Below, in pieces: positions 45,187 through 53,775 of a DNA stretch of 64,000 nt. Source of the stretch: Devosia sp. (GTDB taxonomy: Bacteria; Pseudomonadota; Alphaproteobacteria; Rhizobiales; Devosiaceae). The notes beneath the pieces were generated by a model. That model was not told the DNA's origin and made no database searches. It saw only the letters and a list, made by a program, of their open reading frames with translations. A program made the position numbers and the translations under genes. Location of the stretch: contig NZ_JANQAH010000007.1 of the NCBI RefSeq assembly GCF_024707125.1, forward strand, positions 558,001 to 622,000, in the 5' to 3' direction. The first letter of the stretch is position 1. Each line of letters begins with the position of its first letter.

Positions 45187-46233
45187 CTAACCCATCGTCC
45201 TTCCGATCACGCTTAACCAGTTCTCCAAGGCGATCTTGCGGACCAATTCCTCGCCATAGCCCTTGTCCAGCAGCGCCTGCAGCAGCTTCGGCACGCCGGT
45301 GACATCCTTGATCGGCGCCGGCATCACCGCGCCATCAAAGTCGCTCCCCAGCGCCACGCCATCCTCGCCAAGCGCCTCCACCAGCGCATCGACATGGCGA
45401 ACCATCAGTTCAAGCTCCATGTCCGGCTCCATCTTGCCGTCCGGCCGCAGGAAGCCCGTCGCATAGTTGAGCCCGACAACGCCGCCGCTCTCGCGGATCG
45501 CCGCCAGCTGCCAGTCCGTCAGGTTGCGCGTCGAAGGACAGATCGCAAAAACATTGGAATGCGTCGCCACCAATGGCTTCGATGAAATCGCCGCCACATC
45601 GCGGAAGCCGGCGGCATTGAGATGGCTGAGATCAATCATGATCCCCATCCGGTCACACACCCGCACCAACTCCTTGCCGGCATCGCTCAGCCCCGGCCCG
45701 ATATCGGGATCCGCATTGTGCTTGAACGGCACACCGGTGCCGAACGCATTGGCCCGGCTCCAGGTGATCCCCAGCGAGCGGAAGCCCGCGGCATAGAGCA
45801 CTTCGAGCGAATTGAAATCGGTGTCGATCGCCTCGGCGCCCTCGTGGTGATAGATCGCCGCAAGCTTTCCGGCCGCAATCGTCGCCCGCAGTTCCGCCTC
45901 AGTCCGACACACGGCCAGCGCCCCGGCCTTCTCCAGCCGGAACATCAGCGCCGCCATGGCATTGGTCGAGCGCTGCGCCTCGGCAATGTCGAGCTCCGGT
46001 GGCAATTGCCCGCCCGATGTCGTTGGGCTCGCTGCCACGGCCGTCAAATTCGTCTTTAGCGGCGGCGGGAACATGGCAAAGAACCCGCCAACCATGCCGG
46101 CTTCGTTCGCCCGCGGCAGATCGATATTCGCCTCGGCCATGCCCTCTGTGAACAGCTCCACCTTGTTGGGCCGCGGGTCATCCAGCAGCCGTAACAGCGT
46201 GTCATTGTGCCCGTCGAAGAATGGAATCGTCAT
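45187..46233 (-). CDS. Membrane dipeptidase (renal dipeptidase, M19 family)
   Basis: A 348-residue zinc metallopeptidase of family M19, which cleaves dipeptides, including D-amino acid dipeptides and beta-lactams in some members. Metal-site motifs are FFDGHNDTLLRLL (His-x-Asp), IYHHEGAEAI (bridging Glu), MIDLSHLN and VATHSNV (histidines). GVALGSDFDGAV is the family's C-terminal motif. No signal peptide is seen, so this member is cytosolic. The start at 46233 gives MTIPFFDGHND; an ATG 9 codons upstream is an equally possible choice. It is divergent from rnr. Confidence 0.93.
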   Translation of the reverse strand: MTIPFFDGHNDTLLRLLDDPRPNKVELFTEGMAEANIDLPRANEAGMVGGFFAMFPPPLKTNLTAVAASPTTSGGQLPPELDIAEAQRSTNAMAALMFRLEKAGALAVCRTEAELRATIAAGKLAAIYHHEGAEAIDTDFNSLEVLYAAGFRSLGITWSRANAFGTGVPFKHNADPDIGPGLSDAGKELVRVCDRMGIMIDLSHLNAAGFRDVAAISSKPLVATHSNVFAICPSTRNLTDWQLAAIRESGGVVGLNYATGFLRPDGKMEPDMELELMVRHVDALVEALGEDGVALGSDFDGAVMPAPIKDVTGVPKLLQALLDKGYGEELVRKIALENWLSVIGRTMG

Positions 46234-46331
46234 GGAATCGCCTTGGGTTGAAGCGCCCATTCAAGCGGCCTTTGTTCGGCGTGGCGAGCCAATTTGGCAA
46301 AAGCCCTGCAATCCCCTACATATCGGGCAAC

Positions 46332-48620
46332 ATGACCACCAAAAAACCAAAACCAAAACCAAAAAACACCTCGGGCCCGAAGCGCAGCGCACAACCGCGC
46401 GCCGGTGAATTGCCCACGCGCGAACAACTGCTCGAAGCCTTGGCGCAAGACGCCGACATCAAGGGCAAGCGCGACCTCGCAAAAGTCTTCGGCATCCGCG
46501 GCGATATGCGCCGGCCGTTCAAGGCCATGCTGGCCGAGCTTGAGGGCGATGGCGTCATCACGCGCACGCGCAAGGCGCTGCGCCGCACCGCCGCCCTGCC
46601 CCATGTGACCGTGCTCGACATTCCTTCGGATGCCGATCCCGACGCGCTTCACGCCTTCCCGGCCCAATGGAACCCGGAAGAAGGCGAAAAGCCCCGCGTC
46701 GAAATCCTTGTCAGCAAGGATTCCCGCGTCGTCCCAGCCCCAGGCGACCGCATTCTTGCCCGCATCGATGCCGGCGATGGCGAAATTCCCTTCTATACCG
46801 CCAAGCCGATGAAGGTGCTGGACAAGCCCCGTCGCGGCCAGATCGGCATTGTCCGCATGGACAATGAAGGTGCCCGCCTCATCCCGGTTGATCGCAAGCA
46901 GAAGGAAATGCGCATTCCACTCGGCGATCTCGGCGAAGCTGCCGACGGCGATCTCGTCGAAGTGGAAGTGAAGCTCTCCGGCCGCCTGATGATTCCGCGC
47001 GCCCGTGTGACCTCTGTCATCGGCAACCCCGCCTCCGAAGGCGCGGTCTCGATGATTGCCATCCACAATCTCGAAATTCCCTACAAATTCCCGACCAGCG
47101 TCATTCGCGAGGCCGAAGAGGCCAAGGAAGCAACGCTCAAGGGCCGTGAAGACTGGCGCGACCTGCCGCTCGTCACCATCGATCCGCCCGACGCCAAGGA
47201 CCATGACGACGCGGTGCACGCCGCGCCCGACGACGATCCGAAAAACCCCGGCGGCCATGTGGTCACCGTGGCCATCGCCGACGTCGCTGCCTATGTTCGT
47301 CCCGGCACCTCGCTCGATCGCGAAGCCTACCTTCGCGGCAATTCGGTCTATTTCCCTGACCGCGTCGTGCCCATGCTGCCCGAGCGCATTTCCAACGAGC
47401 TTTGCTCGCTCAAGGAAGGCGAGCCCCGCGCCGCCCTCGCCGTGCGCATGGTGCTCAATGCCGACGGCCATAAGATCAGCCACAGCTTCCATCGCATCCT
47501 GATGCGCTCGGCGGCAAAGCTCAGCTACCAGCAGGCCCAGGCAGCGATTGACGGCAATGCCGACGACAAGACCGGCCCGCTGCTCGAACCCATCCTGCGG
47601 CCCCTCTGGGACGCCTACGACGCCATGGCCGGCGCCCGCGACAGGCGCGGCCCGCTCGATCTCGACCTGCCGGAACGAAAGATCATCCTCGACGACAAGG
47701 GCATGGTCGCCGATATCCGCATTCCGGAGCGTCTCGAAGCTCATCGTCTCATCGAAGAAATGATGATCGCGGCCAACGTCGCCGCCGCCGAAACGCTCGA
47801 GCAGAAGCGGAGCGAACTGCTCTATCGCGTCCACGATGAACCGAGTTCAGAAAAGCTGCAGAGCCTGCGCGACTTCCTCGGCAGCCTCGATATCGCGGTC
47901 AAGAAGTCTGATTCCGTCCGCGCCTCCGATTTCAATGGCATTCTCGGCCAGGCCCGCAAGGCCGGCAATGTGGAGCAGGTCAGCGAAATGGTGCTACGCA
48001 GCCAGGCGCAGGCCGAATATTCCGCCGAGAATTATGGTCATTTCGGTCTCAACCTCGACCGCTATGCTCACTTCACCTCGCCCATCCGCCGCTATGCCGA
48101 CCTCATCGTGCACCGCGCCCTGGTACGGGCACTCGGCCTCGGCGACGACGGCCTCACCGATCAGGAAGCGACCAAGCTCCAGGGCATCGCCCAACACATC
48201 TCGGCCACCGAGCGCCGAGCCATGGTGGCCGAACGCGAAACCTCCGATCGCCTCCTGGCGCAATTTCTGGCGCAAAAAATCGGCGCCCGCTTCGAGGGCC
48301 GCATCTCCGGCGTCACCCGCTCCGGTCTCTTCATTCGCCTCATCGAGACCGGAGCCGACGGTTTCGTTCCCGCCTCCACCCTCGGCGAGGACTACTATCG
48401 TTATGTCGAAGAACGGCAGGCGATGATCGGCGAGCGCGGCGGCGAAACTTTTACGCTTGGCGACCGTGTCACCGTGCGCCTCCTCGAAGCCGCACCAGTA
48501 GCCGGTGCGCTACGCTTTGAACTTCTGTCGGAAGGCACCCGCGGCAATCCGCCATCTGGTCGGCGCCCGCAAAAGCGACCATCTAAGAGCTTCGGTCCCA
48601 AGGGCCGGAGAAAGAGGTAG
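46332..48620 (+). CDS. rnr: Ribonuclease R
   Basis: A 762-residue 3'-to-5' exoribonuclease of the RNB family that degrades structured RNA. The very basic N-terminus (KKPKPKPKNTSGPKRSAQP) precedes a winged-helix segment (about 30-90, RDLAKVFGIRGDMRRPFKAMLAELE), cold-shock domains, the RNB catalytic core (IDPPDAKDHDDAVHAAP with the catalytic aspartates, YVRPGTSLDREAYLRGNSVYFPDRVVPMLPERIS), and an S1 domain at the C-terminus (about 640-720, FEGRISGVTRSGLFIRL). It starts at an ATG closely followed by a repeat of Lys/Pro codons. A DUF983 gene follows after 4 bases. Confidence 0.95.
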   Translation: MTTKKPKPKPKNTSGPKRSAQPRAGELPTREQLLEALAQDADIKGKRDLAKVFGIRGDMRRPFKAMLAELEGDGVITRTRKALRRTAALPHVTVLDIPSDADPDALHAFPAQWNPEEGEKPRVEILVSKDSRVVPAPGDRILARIDAGDGEIPFYTAKPMKVLDKPRRGQIGIVRMDNEGARLIPVDRKQKEMRIPLGDLGEAADGDLVEVEVKLSGRLMIPRARVTSVIGNPASEGAVSMIAIHNLEIPYKFPTSVIREAEEAKEATLKGREDWRDLPLVTIDPPDAKDHDDAVHAAPDDDPKNPGGHVVTVAIADVAAYVRPGTSLDREAYLRGNSVYFPDRVVPMLPERISNELCSLKEGEPRAALAVRMVLNADGHKISHSFHRILMRSAAKLSYQQAQAAIDGNADDKTGPLLEPILRPLWDAYDAMAGARDRRGPLDLDLPERKIILDDKGMVADIRIPERLEAHRLIEEMMIAANVAAAETLEQKRSELLYRVHDEPSSEKLQSLRDFLGSLDIAVKKSDSVRASDFNGILGQARKAGNVEQVSEMVLRSQAQAEYSAENYGHFGLNLDRYAHFTSPIRRYADLIVHRALVRALGLGDDGLTDQEATKLQGIAQHISATERRAMVAERETSDRLLAQFLAQKIGARFEGRISGVTRSGLFIRLIETGADGFVPASTLGEDYYRYVEERQAMIGERGGETFTLGDRVTVRLLEAAPVAGALRFELLSEGTRGNPPSGRRPQKRPSKSFGPKGRRKR

Positions 48621-48624
48621 TTCC

Positions 48625-49020
48625 ATGACCGAGAACGCCACAACTCTCGAAAATCGCAGCGTGGGCCAGGCCATGTGGCGCGGCACGCTCTGCAAGTGCC
48701 CCCATTGCGGCAAGGGCAAGATGTTCCGCGCCTATTTGAAGGTCGCGGACCAGTGCGACGTCTGCGGCGAAGAGCTCAAGCACCATCGTGCCGACGACTT
48801 CCCGCCCTATATCGCCATCACCATCGTGGGCCACATCATCATCTTCCTGATGCTCCACATGGACATGACCTACCACGTCCAGCCGATCACCTATGTGATC
48901 ACCATGATTCCCCTGGCCATCGTCCTGCCGCTCGCGATTCTGCCCTCCACCAAGGGCTCGATCGTCGGCCTGCAATGGGCCACGCGCATGTATGGTTTTG
49001 GTACCGGCCAGCGGGACTGA
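48625..49020 (+). CDS. DUF983-family zinc-ribbon membrane protein
   Basis: A 131-residue protein with an N-terminal zinc ribbon (CPHCGKGKMFRAYLKVADQCDVCG, residues about 22-45, four cysteines) followed by two transmembrane helices (about 62-80 and 90-110) and WATRMYGFGTG at the C-terminus. This is the DUF983 family, often found near rnr and rpmG in Rhizobiales. Function is unknown. Four bases separate it from rnr, so they are probably co-transcribed. A promoter and a leader hairpin lie between it and rpmG. Confidence 0.9.
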   Translation: MTENATTLENRSVGQAMWRGTLCKCPHCGKGKMFRAYLKVADQCDVCGEELKHHRADDFPPYIAITIVGHIIIFLMLHMDMTYHVQPITYVITMIPLAIVLPLAILPSTKGSIVGLQWATRMYGFGTGQRD

Positions 49021-49028
49021 ACCTCCGC

Positions 49029-49056
49029 TTGACAATCGTCCGCAAATCCGTAGTTT
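49029..49056 (+). promoter_or_regulatory. Candidate promoter of rpmG
   Basis: TTGACA at 49029-49034 with TAGTTT at 49051-49056 and a 16-base spacer. It begins 8 bases after the DUF983 stop and would start a short leader containing the hairpin at 49071-49090. Confidence 0.55.
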
Positions 49057-49070
49057 GCGCCCAAATTCCA

Positions 49071-49098
49071 GCGCTGCCGTTTCGCAGCGCCTTTCTTT
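49071..49098 (+). promoter_or_regulatory. Terminator-like hairpin in the rpmG leader
   Basis: GCGCTGC (49071-49077) and GCAGCGC (49084-49090) form a 7-bp stem with a 6-base loop, followed by CTTTCTTT. It looks like an intrinsic terminator, either for the DUF983 transcript or, because a TTGACA-type promoter lies before it, as an attenuator in the rpmG leader. The rpmG Shine-Dalgarno (GAAGGA) lies just after the U-rich tail. Confidence 0.5.
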
Positions 49099-49114
49099 AT
49101 GAAGGACTGCGAAA

Positions 49115-49282
<168 letters not shown>

Positions 49283-49307
49283 TCTGATCTGACCTTCTAA
49301 GTGTTTG

Positions 49308-49336
49308 AAGGCCCTGCACATGGTGCGGGGCCTTTT
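49308..49336 (+). terminator. Intrinsic terminator of rpmG
   Basis: GGCCCTGCAC (49310-49319) pairs with GTGCGGGGCC (49323-49332) with one G-U, extended by AA/TT, followed by TTTT. The 3-base loop is tight. It lies 25 bases after the rpmG stop and should end that transcript. Confidence 0.85.
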
Positions 49337-49421
49337 CGCATTTGGGCCAACCAATTGTGCGAACGGTTACGCTCCACGCGAACAGTCTGCTAGCGTCGGG
49401 GCGCAGTTCTATAACGATTTC

Positions 49422-49640
49422 GGGAAGGAGAGTGGCTGGTCCGGAGCGGTACGTCGAAGAGGCCACTCTCACCGCATCCGGACCAACCGCCCTACGGAAC
49501 TCAGGAGTTGCGGCGGACCTGAGAAAAGCCGTAGGGAGCTCGGAGGCATCAGTCGTTTGCGACCGTCGCCGTCTGAAATCACCCTACAATGGGCCCGGGG
49601 AAACTCAAGGAAATCCAGTCAAAAGCGACTGATAACCGTT
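49422..49640 (+). ncRNA. Candidate structured RNA (unassigned) in the rpmG-pleD gap
   Basis: The gap 49283-49679 has no convincing gene but a dense set of perfect complementarities. (a) 49428-49436 GAGAGTGGC with 49462-49470 GCCACTCTC. (b) 49437-49450 TGGTCCGGAGCGGT with 49471-49485, one bulged A. (c) 49490-49497 CCCTACGG with 49529-49536, enclosing CTCAGG/CCTGAG (49500-49505 with 49518-49523). (d) 49548-49558 with 49623-49633, 11 bp with one G-U. Helices a and b interlock with no linker between strands, so they are more likely alternatives than coexisting. A TATAAC -10 at 49410-49415 would start RNA near 49422, though no good -35 is visible. Strand is a guess. No match to RNase P, 6S, SRP or tmRNA was recognised. 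Confidence 0.4.
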
Positions 49641-49679
49641 TGTTAATTATAACAGATAACCCTAATAGCGGGCATTTTA

Positions 49680-51051
49680 TCAAGCGGCGTCCAGGATCAC
49701 CCGATTGCGGCCCTCGCGCTTGGCGCGATAGAGCGCCAGGTCAGCCCGCTTGATCAGGCTTTCCGAGGTATCGGCAAGGCTCTCGTTGAACGAAACCCCA
49801 ACAGACACAGTGACCGTCAACGGCCGCTGACCATTGATTTCAAAGGTCTTTTTCACCAACAGCCTGACGCACACGCTCAGCCACCAGCTCGGCATTGCTG
49901 ACGTCGGTATCGGGCATCAGCACCACGAATTCCTCGCCGCCGAACCGGCAGGCCAGATCGACCCCACGGATATTGCGTTTCATCCGCGCCGAGAATTCCT
50001 TGAGCACCACGTCGCCGACGTCGTGGCCATAGGTATCGTTGACCGATTTGAAGTGGTCGATATCGAGGATCATCACCGCCAGGTTGCGTTCCTGCTCCTG
50101 GGCTTTGCTCAGCAAGACATTGAGATGTCTATCGAAATAGCGACGGTTATAGAGCCCTGTCAGATCGTCCGTCACCGCCATGGCAATGGAATTGTTGACG
50201 CTTTCGCGCAGCTCCATCGCGTAGCGATGCCGCCGGATCTGCGTGCGCACCCGCGCCTTGAGCTCGTTGCGCTCGATCGGCCGGCTGATGAAATCATTCA
50301 CCCCGAGATCAAGCGCCCGCACCACGCGCGGCTTGTCGCCATCGTCGGCCATCAGGATGATCGGCAGGTTTCGCGAATGCTCGACAGTCCTGATCTGCGA
50401 GGCGACGCGCAGCGGGTCAAAGTCGTTGAGCGACATGCTGACCAGCGCCAATTCATATTGCGCGCCAGACACTTGGAACACGGCATCAGCCGGCTCGAGC
50501 AGGATGTCGACCTTGTGTTCTTCCGAAAGATAGCCCTGCACGCGCTCGGCGTGGCGCTTGTCGGTGTCGATGATCAACACCTGCCCGCCTTGGGCGGAGA
50601 TCGTGTCCATCGCCCGCAGCGCGTCCTCAATGGCCAGTTGCTGGCCAGTCAGCGCACGCGCCCGCAATTCGTCCGTCAGCGACTTGAGCCGCGCCAGGCT
50701 TTTGACACGCGCCATGAGCTGCATGTCATCGACCGGCTTGGTGAGAAAGTCGTCCGCCCCGGCCTCAAGGCCTTTCACGCGGTCGGAAGGCTGGTCGAGC
50801 GCGGTGATCATCAACACTGGCACATGATGCGTGCGGGGGTTGGATTTGAGGAGACGGCAGACTTCAAAGCCGTCCATCACCGGCATCATCACATCGAGCA
50901 GAATGATGTCGACGTCGGTTCCTTCAAGGATTTCAAGCGCTTCCGGCCCGGAACTGGCGGTCAGCACCTCGAAATATTCTGCGGTCAGCCGCGCTTCGAG
51001 CAGCCGAACATTCGTCGGAATGTCGTCGACAATCAGAACGCGCGCCGTCAC
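49680..51051 (-). pseudogene. pleD: PleD-type response regulator diguanylate cyclase, frame broken
   Basis: Two receiver domains and a GGDEF domain, the PleD design for c-di-GMP synthesis controlled by phosphorylation. The first receiver begins VTARVLIVDDIPTNVRLLEARL and has LLDVMMPVMDGFEV. The second receiver covers about 155-275. The cyclase carries an RxxD inhibition site (RGVD) five residues before GGEEF (CRFGGEEFVVLMPD). The frame breaks at T5 on the plus strand, 49849-49853: it runs on into a stop, while KTFEINGQRPLTVTVSVGVS and LALYRAKREGRNRVILDAA continue in another frame. Removing one base restores about 456 residues, the usual length. The GTG at 51051 follows GGGGGA. It may be a real mutation or a sequencing error. 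Confidence 0.85.
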
Positions 51052-51138
51052 CGCATATCCCCCAAACAAACCAAATCATCCCGATGCCAACTGGCTACCG
51101 GGAGAAGTCCGCCTAAACATTGACCGTCTCGGGCGCCG

Positions 51139-51510
51139 TCAGGCAGGCCCAATATATTGGGCAATGGTTTCCAGAAAATGAGCCACGGAGATAGGTTTCG
51201 ATATGTAACCCTCGCACCCGCCTTGTAAAATCCGCTCCTCGTCGCCCTTCATGGCGAAAGCCGTAACGGCGATGACGGGAATATGGGCGAGTTGTTCGTC
51301 ATCCTTGAGCCATTTGGTGACAACAAGGCCTGACACTTCCGGTAGCTGGATATCCATCAGGATTAGGTCGGGCATATGCGCCCGTGCCAGATCCAGTGCC
51401 TCAAGGCCATTGCGGGTCTGGATGACCCGGTAGCCGCGCGATTCGAGCAGATCGTTGAAGAGCTTCATATTCAGCTCGTTGTCTTCCACGATCATGACTG
51501 TCTTGGACAT
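51139..51510 (-). CDS. divK: Single-domain response regulator DivK
   Basis: A 123-residue receiver-only protein. Seen: [23 protein letters not shown] with the acidic pair, the phosphoacceptor aspartate in [15 protein letters not shown], the conserved Thr/Ala in [11 protein letters not shown], and Lys in [11 protein letters not shown]. In Caulobacter and rhizobia DivK signals between the kinases PleC and DivJ to control CtrA, asymmetry and division. GAGGA precedes the ATG. It lies directly upstream of pleD on the same strand, the standard divK-pleD arrangement. Because pleD is broken here, the output partly depends on whether that break is real. Confidence 0.95.
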   Translation of the reverse strand: MSKTVMIVEDNELNMKLFNDLLESRGYRVIQTRNGLEALDLARAHMPDLILMDIQLPEVSGLVVTKWLKDDEQLAHIPVIAVTAFAMKGDEERILQGGCEGYISKPISVAHFLETIAQYIGPA

Positions 51511-51633
51511 TGGTCCTCACTTGCGTGCCTTTGGCACCGGCACTATCCCCGGTCCCAGCACCACGGCCCTTCGCTTCCCCATCGCCTTGGGGTATCATTC
51601 AATCCGTTACAAAACCTCAAATGAGGCCAAGAC

Positions 51634-51912
51634 TTGCCGCTCGCAAAACCGTCATCGCTGGACCTCGAAGAGGTCGCCGGGGCCTGCCTCGGTTACCTCG
51701 CCGAAAACCCCGATGAGCTGCTGGCTTTCATGCAGCATGCCGGGCTCGATCCGCAATCTCTTCGTTCCGCGATCGGTACGAAGCGCCTGCAAACCGGGCT
51801 CATCGACTATTTTGCAGCAAACGAACCGATTCTGCTCGCACTCTGCGCAAATGCCGGCATGAACCCGGAATCGTTCATGCGCCTGTGGCACAAACTCAAC
51901 CCCAACGGGTGA
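51634..51912 (+). CDS. DUF3572-family protein
   Basis: A 92-residue helical protein: SLDLEEVAGACLGYLAENPDELLAFMQHAGLDPQSLRSAI, then LQTGLIDYFAANEPILLALCANAGM and FMRLWHKLNP. This is the DUF3572 family found in Rhizobiales near divK and dinB. Function unknown. No ATG exists in the first third, so a TTG with GAGG at 8-base spacing was chosen. It ends 9 bases before dinB on the same strand and is likely co-transcribed. Confidence 0.88.
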   Translation: MPLAKPSSLDLEEVAGACLGYLAENPDELLAFMQHAGLDPQSLRSAIGTKRLQTGLIDYFAANEPILLALCANAGMNPESFMRLWHKLNPNG

Positions 51913-51921
51913 CCCGAGGCG

Positions 51922-53250
51922 ATGGATTGGCTGTGCCGCGACTGCCTCAGTTCCGGAACGGCGGCGGCTGAACCCCGCCGCTGTCCCCAATGCGGCTCGC
52001 CCCGAATCCGCAGCCATTCCGAGCTCTTCGGCCTCTCCATCGCCCATGTCGATTGCGACGCCTTTTACGCCTCAGTCGAAAAGCGCGATGACCCGAGCCT
52101 GCGCGATCGTCCGCTGATCATCGGCGGCGGCGTGCGCGGCGTTGTCTCCACCTGCTGCTATATTGCCCGCCAGTCCGGCGTCCGCTCCGCCATGCCCATG
52201 TATAGGGCGCGCGAGCTTTGCCCCGACGCGGTGATCATCAAGCCCAACATGGCCAAATATGTGGAAGTCAGCCGGCAGATACGCAGCCACATGGACGCGC
52301 TGACGCCACTCGTCGAACCGCTTTCCATCGACGAAGCCTTCCTCGACCTGACGGGCACCGAGAGGGTTCACAAGGCGCCCCCTGCCCTGACCCTGGCGCG
52401 CTTCTCCCGCACCATCGAGCAGGAGGTCGGCGTCAGCATCTCCGTCGGTCTCAGCCACAACAAGTTCCTCGCCAAGGTCGCCTCCGACCTCGACAAGCCG
52501 CGCGGCTTCGCCGTCATCGGTGCCGCCGAAACCCTGTCATTCCTCGCGCCAAAACCCATCAGCCTGATCTTTGGCGTCGGCAAGGTCTTCTCCGAGACCC
52601 TCAAGAAGGACGGCTATCACACGATCGGCCAGCTACAGGAAGCCGACCCTATCCAGCTCATGCGGCTCTACGGCGAATCGGGCGCCCGCCTCGCCCGCCT
52701 TTCCCTTGGACAGGACAGCCGCCGCGTCTCGATCGATGGCGAGATGAAGACCGTTTCCTCCGAAACGACCTTCAACCGCGATCTCGCGACGCTTGAGGAG
52801 CTGTCCACCGAACTTCTCCAATGTTGCGAACGCCTCTCCGAGCGCCTGAAGGCCAAGAATATCGTCGGCGAGACGGTGACGCTAAAGCTCAAGACAGCTG
52901 GATTTAAGTTGCGCACACGCGCCCGACACCTGATGATGCCGACACAGCTCGCCAATGTGCTTTATGAGGCAGGACTAAACCTCCTGCAGCGAGAGGCAGA
53001 TGGCACGCCGTTCCGCTTGATCGGCATCGGCATTTCGGGCATCGAAGCGGCCGACGGGTCCGATCCAACGGACCTTCTCGAACCGCAGGTTGCCCGCAAG
53101 GCAGCGGCGGAACGGGCCATGGACCGCGTGCGTACCCGCTTTGGCCGCGCCGCCGTCGTCCGCGGCAAACTTTATACCAGCCGGCCCGAAACCAGTTCGG
53201 CCCCGGCATCCGAAGAAGAAGCAGAAGACCTGGAAGGCAAGACCAGATGA
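51922..53250 (+). CDS. dinB: DNA polymerase IV with N-terminal zinc ribbon
   Basis: Y-family translesion polymerase (442 residues). Unlike E. coli DinB, it begins with a short four-cysteine ribbon (C5, C8, C21, C24: WLCRDC and RCPQCG) before the palm. Catalytic acidic residues are in SIAHVDCDAFYASVEKRDD and PLSIDEAFLDLTG. SVGLSHNKFLAKVASDLDKP is the conserved palm/fingers block, and the little finger domain lies about 280-400. GAGGC precedes the ATG. ridA overlaps its end by 4 bases. The ribbon form is known in alphaproteobacteria. I see no LexA box in its immediate leader. Confidence 0.95.
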   Translation: MDWLCRDCLSSGTAAAEPRRCPQCGSPRIRSHSELFGLSIAHVDCDAFYASVEKRDDPSLRDRPLIIGGGVRGVVSTCCYIARQSGVRSAMPMYRARELCPDAVIIKPNMAKYVEVSRQIRSHMDALTPLVEPLSIDEAFLDLTGTERVHKAPPALTLARFSRTIEQEVGVSISVGLSHNKFLAKVASDLDKPRGFAVIGAAETLSFLAPKPISLIFGVGKVFSETLKKDGYHTIGQLQEADPIQLMRLYGESGARLARLSLGQDSRRVSIDGEMKTVSSETTFNRDLATLEELSTELLQCCERLSERLKAKNIVGETVTLKLKTAGFKLRTRARHLMMPTQLANVLYEAGLNLLQREADGTPFRLIGIGISGIEAADGSDPTDLLEPQVARKAAAERAMDRVRTRFGRAAVVRGKLYTSRPETSSAPASEEEAEDLEGKTR

Positions 53251-53705
53251 CCGATCCGATCCAAAAGCTCCGCGAATATGGCTATGAACTGCCCGCGCCC
53301 AAGGCGCCGGTCGCGAGCTATGTGCCCGTCACCCGCAGCGGCAATCTCCTCTATGTCTCGGGCCAGATCTCGACCGGCGAGAACGGCGTGGTGGGCGGAC
53401 GTCTGGGGGACACAATGAACGTCCAGCAGGGCGGCAATGCTGCCGAGCTCGCCATCCTCAACGTCCTTTCGCACATCGTTTATTCCGCAGGCGTACCGCT
53501 GCAGGACATCAAGAAGATCCTGAAGCTGACGGTTCTCGTCTGCTCCGACAATGAATTCACCGAACAGCATCTCGTTGCCAATGGCGCATCGAACCTGCTG
53601 GTCGGCATCTTGGGCGACAAGGGCAAGCACGCCCGCGCCGCCTTCGGCGTTACCTCGCTGCCATTTGGCGCAGCGGTGGAAATCGACGCTGTCGTCGAAG
53701 TCTAG
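53247..53705 (+). CDS. RidA-family protein
   Basis: A 152-residue protein of the RidA/YjgF family, which hydrolyses reactive enamine/imine intermediates formed by PLP enzymes or has related roles. Seen: YVPVTRSGNLLYVSGQISTGENGVVGGRLGD, IDKLLKLTVLV-like ILKLTVLVCSDNEFTEQHLVANGASNLLVG, and HARAAFGVTSLPFGAAVEIDAVVEV with the arginine that binds the substrate carboxylate in RidA proteins. Translation overlaps dinB (ATGA). Specific substrate unknown. Confidence 0.9.
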   Translation: MTDPIQKLREYGYELPAPKAPVASYVPVTRSGNLLYVSGQISTGENGVVGGRLGDTMNVQQGGNAAELAILNVLSHIVYSAGVPLQDIKKILKLTVLVCSDNEFTEQHLVANGASNLLVGILGDKGKHARAAFGVTSLPFGAAVEIDAVVEV

Positions 53706-53775
53706 CACCCGCCTGTAATTGCACTGTCACGGAGGCGTGCGAACCGGACGCCTCCGATTTCACGGCAGATTTTTC

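Noticed and set aside
46230-47834. 534-codon open frame on the minus strand opposite rnr
   Set aside because: Shadow of ribonuclease R, and it would overlap the divergent dipeptidase start.
49428-49485. A true H-type pseudoknot formed by the two interlocking helices
   Set aside because: Neither connecting loop has any bases, so a 9-bp and a 14-bp helix cannot both form completely. Alternative folds are more plausible.
49342-49646. Short open frames in the rpmG-pleD gap as a possible gene
   Set aside because: No start signal and no family resemblance; the perfect pairings explain the sequence better.
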